Positions 1 through 12,000 of a DNA stretch of 64,000 nt are shown piece by piece. The stretch is from Pegea sp. RAD2-039. Taxonomy: Eukaryota; Chordata; Thaliacea; Salpida; Salpidae. Position 1 is the first letter of the stretch, and every line of letters starts with the position of its first letter. The DNA lies in the NCBI GenBank assembly GCA_034620365.1, contig JAQGEQ010000071.1, forward strand, positions 1,054,001 to 1,118,000, given 5' to 3'. A program made the position numbers and the translations under genes. Below the pieces are notes generated by a model. The model did no database searches. It had not been told where the DNA came from and saw only the letters and a program-made list of their open reading frames with translations.

Positions 1-3000
1 AGATTGTAGTAACATCAGAGGAAGATGGAATTTCAGTAAATATTTACTAGATGTTGCTTAACTTGATTATTTTCTAAAAACTGCTTAATTTCTAGGAGCA
101 AACATTTACTATTGATAACCCTGACTTGCAACAGTTTACAATCGATAACTTAAAACCAGACACTGGTTATACAATCAATGCTATGTCGGTTGGACCTGGT
201 GGTAGCTCTTTATGGAATACCATCGAAATTAAAACGAAACCTGAGGTTTGTTAGCAGCTAAAAATTGGATAGATTGCCAGTTTTAAGCACCAGTACTCGA
301 TACTTTTAGAATGAGCCTTCACCAGTAGAACCGGAGATTACTGTGAGTAATGAAGGACTTCAAATAATTTGGCCGAAATTGAATATTACTGATGGATATT
401 TTGTTATCAACTATAAATCAGATGAAGATGATAATGCAACGGTAAATTTGTTCGTTCGCTCTTTTAATAAAAGGTATCGTGATTATAGCGCCTCGTAAAC
501 AAACTAGAAAAAGGATACGGACTTTAAAAACATAATTTTAATTTTCTACAAATCAAATTAGCTAATCAACATTTTAACTTTACATCTTTGAAATTGAGCA
601 GGTGCTGCGTATTCCTGTAAATACCAGCGGAGGAAAAACTTTTAAAAAGACACTTATAACAGATTTGGATGCAGATACTACATATACTTTATCCACAAAG
701 TTAGTTGCTGAAGGCGATTCGTTGCCATGGAAAACATGGGTTATCACTACCACAACAAACAAATTCATTTTATCTGTAAGAATAACAATTATTCTTTAAG
801 ACAAACTGCTTCTCATAACATATCAAAAATGATTGATTATTATAAATCTTGATCATTATAGTAGTTAAAGTTTACATCTAGCAGTTTCAATGTTTTAAAT
901 CTTATATTTTAGGAGCCAACATCTGTTTATGAAGATTTTAAAGTGATTAGTATCGAGCCATCTGAGCGTTCTGTCCAAGTTAAATGGTCAGGCCCTACAG
1001 TAGGAATTGAAAAATACATGATTGAGCTCAAACGTTTGGATGGAATTACACAAACAGAGGTTACAAAATATCAAATATGAATTTGTCTCATCATTTATAT
1101 GATAAGATTTAAAAAATAAACATAAACTAACTTCACAGCGAATTTTTTATGGAAAGCCATCAACTACAAATCCATATCAACAATATGTGATTAATGGTTT
1201 GAAACCTAGCACTTCTTACAGTATTTCAGTTGTGGGAATAACGCCAGAATCTGAATATGCGTCTGAACCTACCACTTTTGTGACATTAGATGAACAGGTT
1301 TGTTAGCTTTTAAAGAAAATAGTTGTCACTTTTCCTAACTCACTACCAATAATCATTAAAATGAAATCTCAGGAAGCTGTTCCTTCTCCTAATGCCCCTG
1401 TAGACCTTCAAATATTGGAAACAACTGACACTACTGCTCGAGTTTCATGGCAACCATCTGAACCAAAGATCCTTTTCTACCTTGTTCAATACTATTCAGG
1501 AGGTCTTCCATCTAAAGTAAAGATTTCATTTATTTCTACTCTTATGTTATAAAAGAAGAATTTGAAAAACTGAAATTAGAAAGCTGTAATTTAGGAAGAT
1601 GGTTTTTTTCAGACAATCAAAGTTTTACCAAACCAGCTTATAAATGGACTACTATTACAAGATTTGACACCAAATAAGTTATATACAGTTAGAGTTAACG
1701 CCGTTGGTGTTGGGGGATCTTCTTCATGGTCTGAGACTACATTTGAAACAGATGCTTCTGTAAGCTACATTTACATCATTAGAAATTTAAAGATTTTATT
1801 TTTTTCGTAAAATTAAATAGGAAGAAGAAAGACCTCAATCCACAAGATTTGTGAGAATTGATGAAACTGATAGCACTGTGAACATCACATTTGCTGGTCC
1901 CCATCAGTTAGTCAACAGATATGTCCTCTTTATTAGATCACAGTCAGGCACTCAATTTGTAAGTGAAGACTTTTGTTAATTTGTGATCTTTGATTCTGTT
2001 TTAATTTACAGAAAAAAGTCATCAACGCTAATCGCCCAGAACAGACTATACATGTATCAGGATTAAAACCTTTAACGGAATACTTTGTTTATCTTATAAC
2101 AGTAAAAAATAATGGGTACCGTTCAAGAATTGAGGAAGTCTTTACAACTCGCTCGGTAGTTTAACATCCATAAACTTCAATTGAAATCTTTTTCATTTTG
2201 TTGTTCTTATAGGTTGATAAAGATTTGTCGGATGTTGACATAAAAGTTGATGAAGGACTCGTTATCATCAATTTTCCAACTTTTCCTGATGATTCTGTTG
2301 ACTCAATAACAATTAAGTTTATACCAACAAAAAGCGATGAAAAAACTCAGGTACAAAACTAGTCAAAAACATTCTTAATAATAAAGAGAAGCTTTTTAGT
2401 TAGGCTAAACCCTGAAACTTACGACTGTTAAGTATTTTTATTTCCTTAGATAATTGACATTCCAAAAGATAGCTTGAAAAAGCCTATAGAGATTGCTGAA
2501 CTTACGCCAGGAACAACTTACAATGCAATAATAACTGTAACTGATGAAAATGGAGAAGAACGGGAACAATCACCAATCGAAATTGAGATTCCTGAAGAAG
2601 TATGTACAACCAAAATAAACTTTCTCTCATAAACTATATTTTATTCCAAAATACTAAATTTGTGGTTTAATTTCAGGAAGCAACTATTCCTGTCTCAGAA
2701 ATAGATGTTGGAGTTTATTTAGAGGATGGTATTCTTCATCTAGATATACCTGAAAATGAAAAAGATAAATTTACTTATTTTGACATCGAAATCACAACTC
2801 TTGATAGTACAATGGCTGAACGGGTAGACAGTTTTGTTTATAACTAGTGCTTATTAATAATATTTACAAAAGTATCTAATATTTTTCGTGTTTTTAGGGT
2901 ATTTATAGTGACGGTTTAGATGAATCAATTGATATTGAGCTTGATGAAAGTCCAAAATACGAAATTGATCTAACTTTTTACGACGACGATGGTGAAGTGA

Positions 3001-3035
3001 TTACAAATATTCACCAAACGTTTATTGTTGACATT
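1..3035 (+). other. FN3 block 1 of the fibronectin-like gene (14 exons)
   Basis: Exons: <1-35, 96-245, 310-441, 602-775, 913-1059, 1139-1297, 1373-1516, 1595-1759, 1821-1958, 2012-2155, 2213-2350, 2450-2599, 2677-2823, 2898-3035. The first partial exon ends in a strand running into EQTFTIDN, so the window opens inside an FN3 domain. After that each domain is an exon pair: the first exon carries strands A-C with the Trp (IIWPK, VKWSGP, VSWQPS), the second carries the L-x-P-x-T-x-Y turn and strands F-G. The last two domains (2213-3035) lack the strand B Trp and are rich in Asp and Glu. All introns are phase 0, so exon pairs can be duplicated without breaking frame. Confidence 0.85.
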
Positions 3036-6000
3036 GTTAGTTATACAATTTTATTTCTACTTCAATTAATTTAAATTATGTTTTCTCTTCGTGCTTGTAT
3101 GGCAGCGTGATAAAAACTTTAATTAGTAACCTGGTAATCTTACCTCAAACCTCACATAAGGCTAGACCTTTATGAAAAGTAAGATTGAGTCAAGTTTTCA
3201 CCCATTGAAAATATCCTGCCTGAGCAAGTCATATATAAAAACTTGACAAATCTCGTCTTACTCCTTAGAACCAAATGATACCTTTATAGATTTCATATCA
3301 TTTTGGATGAAAACCTTTTTATGTGCTTACTGCAATTAAATCAGAATTTTTATAAAAATAATAAATCTTATTTTAACTTAAGCAAACAACGCCGGAACCG
3401 ACAACCACTACACAATCTGATAGAGATGAGCCGACTCCAGGTCCAAGTCCAACAAACTTTGATTATGAAGTATATCTTTCTGGAAGCACGATCTACGTTG
3501 AATTCACTCCTGCATCTAAAGAGGATGTTGAACTTTTAGAAATGCATCTTACGAAGGATGATCAACCATTTAAAGTAATTTATATTTTTGAATAGATTTT
3601 GAGCTTATTGCAATTTTTTTTCCTTTTTTATAAACAACTAAACTTATTGAACTTTAACTAGAAACTTGTGTACGACAAAAGTCAATTTGGAACTTTAGTA
3701 TCTGTTAGCAATCTTCAACCTGGTGACTATAGGCTTCAGATTTCGATCTTCGACCACGACGGATTATTCAGCACCAAAACTCATGAAGTCAGCATACCAG
3801 TAAGTTGATTGATTAAATATTTTTGTAAAGAAATACAGAATTTTAACAAACTGTAATTTTTTAGCTTATGACGACAGAACCGACACCAGCGCCAGCTACT
3901 ACAACCAGAAAACAACCAGGCCGTACCACTAAAATAATAGCTCAAACCACTGTACCTACAACACCAGCAGTATACTCTTCATCACCTTCCACTGAAACAC
4001 CAGTAGCAAGAAAGATTCGCTATGAGATCTACAGCCGACCTGAAGGAATTATGATTGATGTTAATGAGCAGGATCTTCCTTATCTCCAATATATCTTAAT
4101 TAAAACTAGAATGGATTCAGACGAACAACCACGAGTAAGATTTAATTTCTAATTCATCATCAGAAAGTTATATGAAAATTTTTAAATATTTTTCTAGACA
4201 ATTCAAATCCCACAGTCTGATTTAGGCTCCATTTTCAAGATTCCTTATTTAAGAAAGGGATATGAATATATACTTCATGTTACAACAACTGATATAAATG
4301 GATTTACATTTACGAAAAAATTTATTGTCTTTGTCAGCAAATCGGTTTGTATTTAAAAGTTGTTCAGCAACACTTTATGTACGGTTTTAAAATTGCTATC
4401 ACTTTTTAATTTTTATTCAACTTACAAATTCAATGAAGTTTAAAGACTGATTTTATGAATGAAATTATCTACTATTGCAAAAAATAGTTAAACAAACCTA
4501 TATTAACAATTACAGCCAACAATTGAACAACTTAAACCGGTTTTGAAGTTTGAAGAAGACATTATTTATGTCGATATTCCTGAGGCTGAAGAAAATGATA
4601 ACATCCGAATAAAAGTTATACCTATCGATGGGGGCGAAACAACGGTTTTTAGTGTTTTTTTGCTTTTGTACTAAAACCTCTTCTTCTTCATCATCATCAA
4701 ATATATTTATGTACTAACTTAAGTTTTATATTTTCAGTATTACAATTTCAACCCAAGAAATGAAGTACCTAAACTTGATATTTCTACATTGCGACCAAAT
4801 ACAAGATATGAACTTGTTATTACCTTGCTTGATGAAGATAACAATGAAAAATCAAATGTTGAAATCGAGATAAGAACTCCTGAAAGAACTGAACCAACTC
4901 CCCTTTCAACACCCGGGAACACTGAACCAACACCACCAGCTACTACCAGAACAACTGAACAAACACCATCAGCAACCACTAGAAGAACACCCAGACCAAC
5001 ACCAGCAGCAACCACTAGACGAACATCTAGACCAACACCAGCAGCAACCACTAGAAGAACACCTAGACCAACACCAGCAGCAACCACTAGACGAACACCA
5101 CCAGCTACTACCAGAACAACTGAACCAACACCACCAGCACCTAGAAGAACTCCTAAACCAACACCAGCAGCTACTACCAGAAAAGTCACTACGGTAGATA
5201 AATTATCATTTTCCAGCCTACATAGCTGCTACATTTAGGAAGAACATTTTATTTAGTTTTCACAGCTATATGATTGTCCAGGCTTAAAAATCACACACAT
5301 AAGACTTTAGGTTAACTCTTTTAAAAATGAATATTTTCTGTATTATATCCAAACTATCTTGAACCCTAAAAAGCATTTTTATCGCGTACAAATTTATTGT
5401 TTAATGAGCATATTAAACAAGGTAATGAACCAAATATAACAAAGAAAAATATTAAACATTTTATGTCAGATATAAGTAAGGTTTATCTGAAAATTATTTA
5501 TTACTTTAGACGGTTGAGACTCCAGAAAAGATCACGCCAGATCTATCAATCGAAGATGATATCCTTTACATCGACTTTCCTACAGTTGATGTAAATGATA
5601 TAATTCGAGTTGAGGTCACTCCAACATATGGCGGCAAAACTTTGGTTTGTTGCTTCATTTGTTTGTTGTTGAACTAAAGCATTGTTGTTATAAAGACATG
5701 TGTGCTAACTTTGATAATATTTTACAGTATTACGATCTTAATCCAAGCACTGGAACACCTCAGATTGATATTTCTACATTAGAACCGAATACAAGATATG
5801 AAATCAATATAATTTTACTTGATAAAGATAGAAATGAAAAATCAGTCACTAACACTGAGATCAACACCTTTAAAGAAGGATATGTTGAATCAACACCAGC
5901 AGTAAACCCCAAAGTAACTGTACCAACACCAGCAGTTACCACGAGAACAACTGAACCAACACCAGCAGCAACCACCAATAGAGTCACTACGGTAAATAAA

Positions 6001-9000
6001 TTGTCATTTTTCCTTGGATATTTAGTTGTTACTTTTAGAAAATAACCTTGTTTCAGTTTTGCATCTAAATACTAATCCAGGTTTCAAACTCATTTTTAAA
6101 GACATTAGATAAAAGTTTATCAGTTTTGAAGCAAAACTTTTCAGTATTTTATTTTGCACACTTTCTAGTTTACAAACTATGTTATAATCTGAAAACATCA
6201 ATCAACGTATTGCTACAAATTAGTAATAACTTAAGTGTAAAGTAAAACAATTATTCAGCTGATATTTTTTTACATTTTATGTCAGATATAAGTAAGATTT
6301 ATCTGAAAATTATTTATTACTTTAGACGGTTGAGACTCCAGAAAAGATCACGCCAGATCTATCAATCGAAGATGATATCCTTTACATCGACTTTCCTACA
6401 GTTGATGTAAATGATATAATTCGAGTTGAGGTTACTCCTACATATGGCGGCAAAACTTTGGTTTGTTGCTTCATTTGTTTGTTGTTGAACTAAAGTATTG
6501 TTGTTATAAAGACATGTGTGCTAACTTTGATAATATTTTACAGTATTACGATCTTAATCCAAACACTGGAACACCTCAGATTGATATTTCTACATTAGAA
6601 CCGAATACAAGATATGAAATCAATATAATTTTACTTGATAAAGATAGAAATGAAAAATCAGTGACTAACACTGAGATCAACACCTTTAAAGAAGGATATG
6701 TTGAATCAACACCAGCAGTAAACCCCAAAGTAACTGTACCAACACCAGCAGCTACCAGGAGAACAACTGAACCAACACCACCACCAGCTACTACCAGAAC
6801 AACTGAACCAACACCACCAGCTACTACCAGAGCAACTGAACAAACACCAGCAGCAACCACTAGAAGAACACCCAGACCAACACCAGCAGCAACCACTAGA
6901 AGAACACCTAGACCAACACCAGCAGCAACCACTAGACGAACACCTAGACCAACACCACCAGCTACTACCAGAGCAACTGAACCAACACCACCAGCACCTA
7001 AAAGAACTCTTAAACCAACACCAGCAGCAACCACTAGAAGAACACCTAGACCAACACCAGCAGCAACCACTAGAAGAACACCTAGACCAACTACTACAGT
7101 TCGTATATAAATAAAAGCTGAAATATTAATTTGTTTGTTTAATATTCTTCTTAGGCTGAAACTTTATCACCTGCAAGAAGACCTCCTCCAATAGTTACTA
7201 GTTTTGAGCCTGATGATGAAAAAGTTACTTTGACTGTCGTTAACAATTATGAAGATTATGTTGAAGTCAAAGTAAACGTGCGAGATTACAATGGTAATTT
7301 GATAAAGGTGAGCTCAAAATCGATTGCTTCTTAGCTTATGTTACCAAGCTCAGTAGAAGAGCTCATTTACGTAACTAATTCTTATTCTTAGAATAACTCT
7401 TGTACTTGTATTTGAAATATTGATTTGCTCTTCAGACTTTTATTGCTCCAGTTGATAGAGATATAGTGGTGACAAATTTGGTGCCAGAAACAATTTATGT
7501 TGTAGAAATTTCCTCAATTGATCGATTTACTACTGAACTGTCCCAACCCAACAGAGTTCAAGTTCGAACAAAACCTAAAAAACAATCTGAAGTAGATAAA
7601 TTTCCGTTATTTTTCAGTTGTGATTAAATTTAACCATCCTAGTTAAATTTCTAACTATTTGTTTAACTCATTAGGTTGGTGTTGTACCTACCATGCCAGA
7701 AAATTTTGACCAGCTGATAGCAACAGCTAAGACTGTTTATCTCAGTTGGCAAAAACCAAAAGAAAGTGTTGATCGTTATGAAGTGTATTACATAGAAGCC
7801 TCACCAAGTGCTACAAGCACCGTAAGTATTTGCTTTTCTTATTCAAGATTCTGTAAAGTATTGAAATTATTATATTTGTCCATTCAGAGATTCGTTATTG
7901 AGGGTGATGAAGATAACAACCCAGACAATCATGTTCGAATCAACTACCTGAAGCCAAACACTCGTTATCAGGTCAGGGTGAAGGCTTCTGGACCTGGTGG
8001 AGATTCTCAATGGCTTATTGAAGAGTTTCGAACAAAGGGCGATGACTACGAAGTATTTCTTTTGATAGTTGTGATTTTCTATTATAGAAACTAAATCAAT
8101 TTTCAATTGCAGCCTATTCCACCTCCTGAAACCCCTGATGTATCAGATATCTTGTTCGATCAAGTTGGATATGATCGAGTGTTTTTCACTATTCTCAGGA
8201 ACATATATGCCGACCAATTCATGATTAGTTATGGAGTTCCTAGGGAAAACAACGAAGTTTGTTTAGATTAATTACTTCTAGCTTTTCAAACATATAAAAG
8301 CTAAAAGCAATACTTATTTTTAGATCCGTCTTCTAACACCCACTGGCCAAAACAAAGTTGAGCTGTATAACTTAAGACCCGAGACAACATACTACTTGAA
8401 CATTGTTGCTTTAAGCGAAGGCCGATTTTCGCAACCTTTAGTTACTCAATTTACTACAAAACCAGTAAGTTATCTGCACCTGGGTCCGTCAGCAGCTCTA
8501 ATGTGTTCATGCTCTTTGAAGAAGCCTTCATTGAATCCAGTTGATGTTCAAGTCTCAGAAACTGAACCAAACTCTGTGAGATTATTTTGGCAAATTCCTA
8601 GAAAGCAGCAGAGTAGTATCAGGCAAATTCTACTTGAATATAAAGAAGATGACGGAACAGATACAGATTTCTTAGTAAGTTTTCTAAACATATCTTTAAA
8701 AGTAATCTTTAAATAATTTTTGTTTGTAGAAAATGTACCTACAGCCTACTGAGGAAGAATATACTATTAGTTATCTTAACCCGTATACTGCTTACATTGG
8801 AAAATTAACTCTTATTCCAAACGATTCCAACCTTAGAAACGTAGAAACTGTTTTCACTTTCTACACAAGGGTACGCAAATAATTTTTAATTGAAATCTCA
8901 AAGTGTAAATTATTTCTTATTTTTATTTATTTATTTCAATAAATGTGAAGGAGAGAGAACCTGAAACAACAACCCAAGATGTTAGCACCACTACTACTAG

Positions 9001-12000
9001 AAAATCTAGAGGAGATGAATCTTACACAACTACAAAACAGCGTACAACAACCACACTTAGAACAACAACAACAACATTAGCTACAACATCAACCAGACAA
9101 CCATCAGTCAACAGAGTTGGTCTCATCACAGTACCCGGAAAAGACTCCAACATTATATCATGGATACCAACAGATGATGTAGATACATATGTAGTAAAAT
9201 ATTTTCCTTCGAACAGTTATACAGAAGAACATACGAGTGTTAGTACCAACTGCAAATAATTCAACTAAAATCAACATAAATTAATTGTTTCCTACTCCCG
9301 TTAGGTGTTTGAAGTTCCAGGCGATAGAAACAGTATAACTGTCGGTGATCTAATTCCTGGAGTAACTTACTCTGTTCAAATAATTTCATATAAAAATAGT
9401 ATTCAATCAGTTCCAGCAACAGCAACATTCATTGCAAAAGTTAGTTTCTTTTATTTTTTTTTAAATATGAAGTTTTTTGATCGTCTAGCAAAATGATAAA
9501 AACTTGGGTTTAAAGACTCCGGTTCGAATCTAATGCAGAGCATAAAACATTAATAAAAAAAGGTTTTTTAAACAATTTTTTTTGCAGATGCCTGGTCCTG
9601 TAAATGTGAGAGTTACTCCTATCTCTCATCACAAAGTCAGAGTAACATGGGAGCAACCGCGCTCAGATGTAATAAAAACACAAATTGATTACAAATTGGT
9701 AAATAAAATCAACAACTTCCTTCAAATTGCAACAACTTTGTTTCATAAACTCAAAAAATAAAATTTTACAGAGCTCTAACGATCGATACACCACCAGAAT
9801 ACTTCCAGGAAACATTAACGAGCTTTTGATTCCATTCAATAAAAATGATTTCTTATTGATACTAAACATGACAACTATAGGACGAGTAAACGGCCGAAAT
9901 GTCGAATCCTTACCCAACAAGTACACTGTTTATCTTCGGCTATCAGGTACATTTCTAGAGTTGTTTGATTAATGAAAAAGGGGTTTTCATGAATCGTTGT
10001 TTTCAACTAAAGATCATCACTTCACAAAGACAGTTGAGAGAAGCACAGTTCGTGCTATTGACATCACTGACACAACGGCTAGTCTAATCGTTTCCAGCGA
10101 AGATATCAGCGGTGGTAAGCTGTAGAATCAGAAAATGATTAAATACTAAATGACAAGTAAATACCTAGGATGGGTTATAACCGTCTATGACGAGGATCAA
10201 GAAATATATGAGTCACCAATTCAATACCCCGGTACTGCAACTCGAGGATATATACCTGACTTGGAGCCTGGTTCAATTTATACTGCAGTTGTCCGTAACT
10301 TAAACACTGGAGACGAGGTAAATTAGAATTTTAAATGCCAATTCAGAGAAATAATAATTTGTAATATTATTTTTCAGATCGGTAGGGTTTCTTTCCAATC
10401 CAAAGTCTCAGCTCCAAAACACCTGCGTCTTATTGATGTTGGAGCTACTACAGCAACTATCGGTTGGAAAAGACCAAAGAACAATAACGGATATGTCATT
10501 AAATATAGGTAAGTTTAAATATTAGTTTAGAACATTACTCTAATTTTCGATGCAACCATTTAATGTTTTTGTATAATTTTCAACTTTGAAATTCATTAAC
10601 AGGCCTGTTGAAATAAGTGAATGGCAAACTACAACAGTTTCTGGTGGTAAAACCTCATTTGAATTAACTGGTCTTCGACCAGATACCAAATATGAGCTGA
10701 GAATAATTCCAACTTTTATTGACAGAATAGCTGAGTAAGTTTAATAAAAGAAACTGAAAAATAAAATTTGAAATATTTAACTTTTTAAATATATCCAGGA
10801 TATATGATGCACCGGGCATTTCAGCTACCGTCAGATTTGCTACTTCAAACGAATTTGTTCTCACTACAGTCAGACCAACAGTACCTATTCAAATACAACC
10901 TCCAACAGGAATCCACCTTCCAAAAACAACTCCAACTTCAATCCAAGTTTCGTGGACACCTTCACGAGACACAGTCGACAATTACAGGTTCAATTTTGAC
11001 GTTTTCAATTACTTTCAGCATTTTCTAATTATTTTTCATGATTATTTAGAATTAAAGTAGTTCGTCGAGTTAATGATGAAGTGTTTTCAACTACTTATGT
11101 TCCATCTACGGACCGATCAGCAATTTTGACTGGGCTCAAACCAGATACTGATTTTTATGTCGAAATTGTCGCGACTAAAAATAACAGATTCAGTTCTCCT
11201 CAAAGGCTCTTATTCAGAACAGGTAGCTTAAAAACTACTTGACACAGTTTTTTATTGAAATATTTTTTTGATTTTGTAGAAGCTCTGCCAGAAGTACCCG
11301 AGTCCACCCAAGAAACAGAAGATGGTATCAAATACGCTACTATTGATTGGGAAAACTCATCTGAGCTGAACTATATGAAATACAGAATTGTAGCTGAACC
11401 TCTTGATTCATCTGTATGTTGAAACATGTTACATTGATTTTGTGAATGACTTTATCTTTTGTAGTATGAAGTTCTCAGTTGGGAAGTCAATTCATTCACC
11501 AGAAACTTTAAACTTCAAGAATTAGAACGTGGAGTGAGCTATCGGGTTCGTGTAGAAGGATTTATAGGTGGTGTATGGACTATAGTTGTCCCTGAACGAC
11601 TCACAACATTAGGTAGGAGATAGAGTAGCTTGAGTTTTTTATAAATTAAAGTTTTATTTATTGTCAGGACTAAATCCTCCGGGTAACTTCAGAACTTTGA
11701 AGTCCACTTTGAAGTCAGTTATTGTTGCATGGGACAAACCAGATCACCCAGTCACAGGGTATAAACTTACCTATTCAGTTGGTATGAAAAAATAGTTTTG
11801 AATCTGTTGTTTGATTTATCTTAAAAATAACCAATAGAGGGAAGCAGTGAGCTGACAACAGTCACTCCGGCACCTAAGAAGAATGATGATCGATTTGAAA
11901 TCGACAACCTTCAACCAGGCAGGCGTTACCTCTTATACTTGCATTCAGTCAGAGGCAACTCAGAAAGCAAACCTACAAGTCTTTACAGTGACACAACACT

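Larger units (their letters stand above)
3383..7591 (+). other. FN3 block 2 with mucin-like Thr/Pro linkers (12 exons)
   Basis: Exons: 3383-3574, 3662-3799, 3865-4134, 4198-4344, 4516-4644, 4738-5193, 5510-5644, 5728-5991, 6326-6460, 6544-7098, 7155-7307, 7436-7591. These are acidic, Trp-poor FN3-like domains separated by Thr/Pro-rich stretches that are likely O-glycosylated (inference). The linkers begin with TTEPTPAP near 3870 and expand to tandem TPAATTRR / TPRP units in exons 4738-5193 and 6544-7098. The pair 5510-5991 is duplicated almost exactly as 6326-7098. The pair 4516-5193 is an older relative, sharing the start YYNFNP versus YYDLNP and the ISTL-x-PNTRYE motif. Long minus-strand readings over the Thr/Pro repeats are only complements of the repeat. 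Confidence 0.85.

Noticed and set aside
4740-5189. Long minus-strand Val/Gly-rich readings (also 6576-7070)
   Set aside because: Complement of the Thr/Pro coding repeat; low complexity and inside verified exons of the other strand.
9485-9540. tRNA-like B box (GGTTCGAATC) in a fibronectin intron
   Set aside because: The T stem does not pair and no acceptor or anticodon stem can be drawn; only the box resembles a tRNA.
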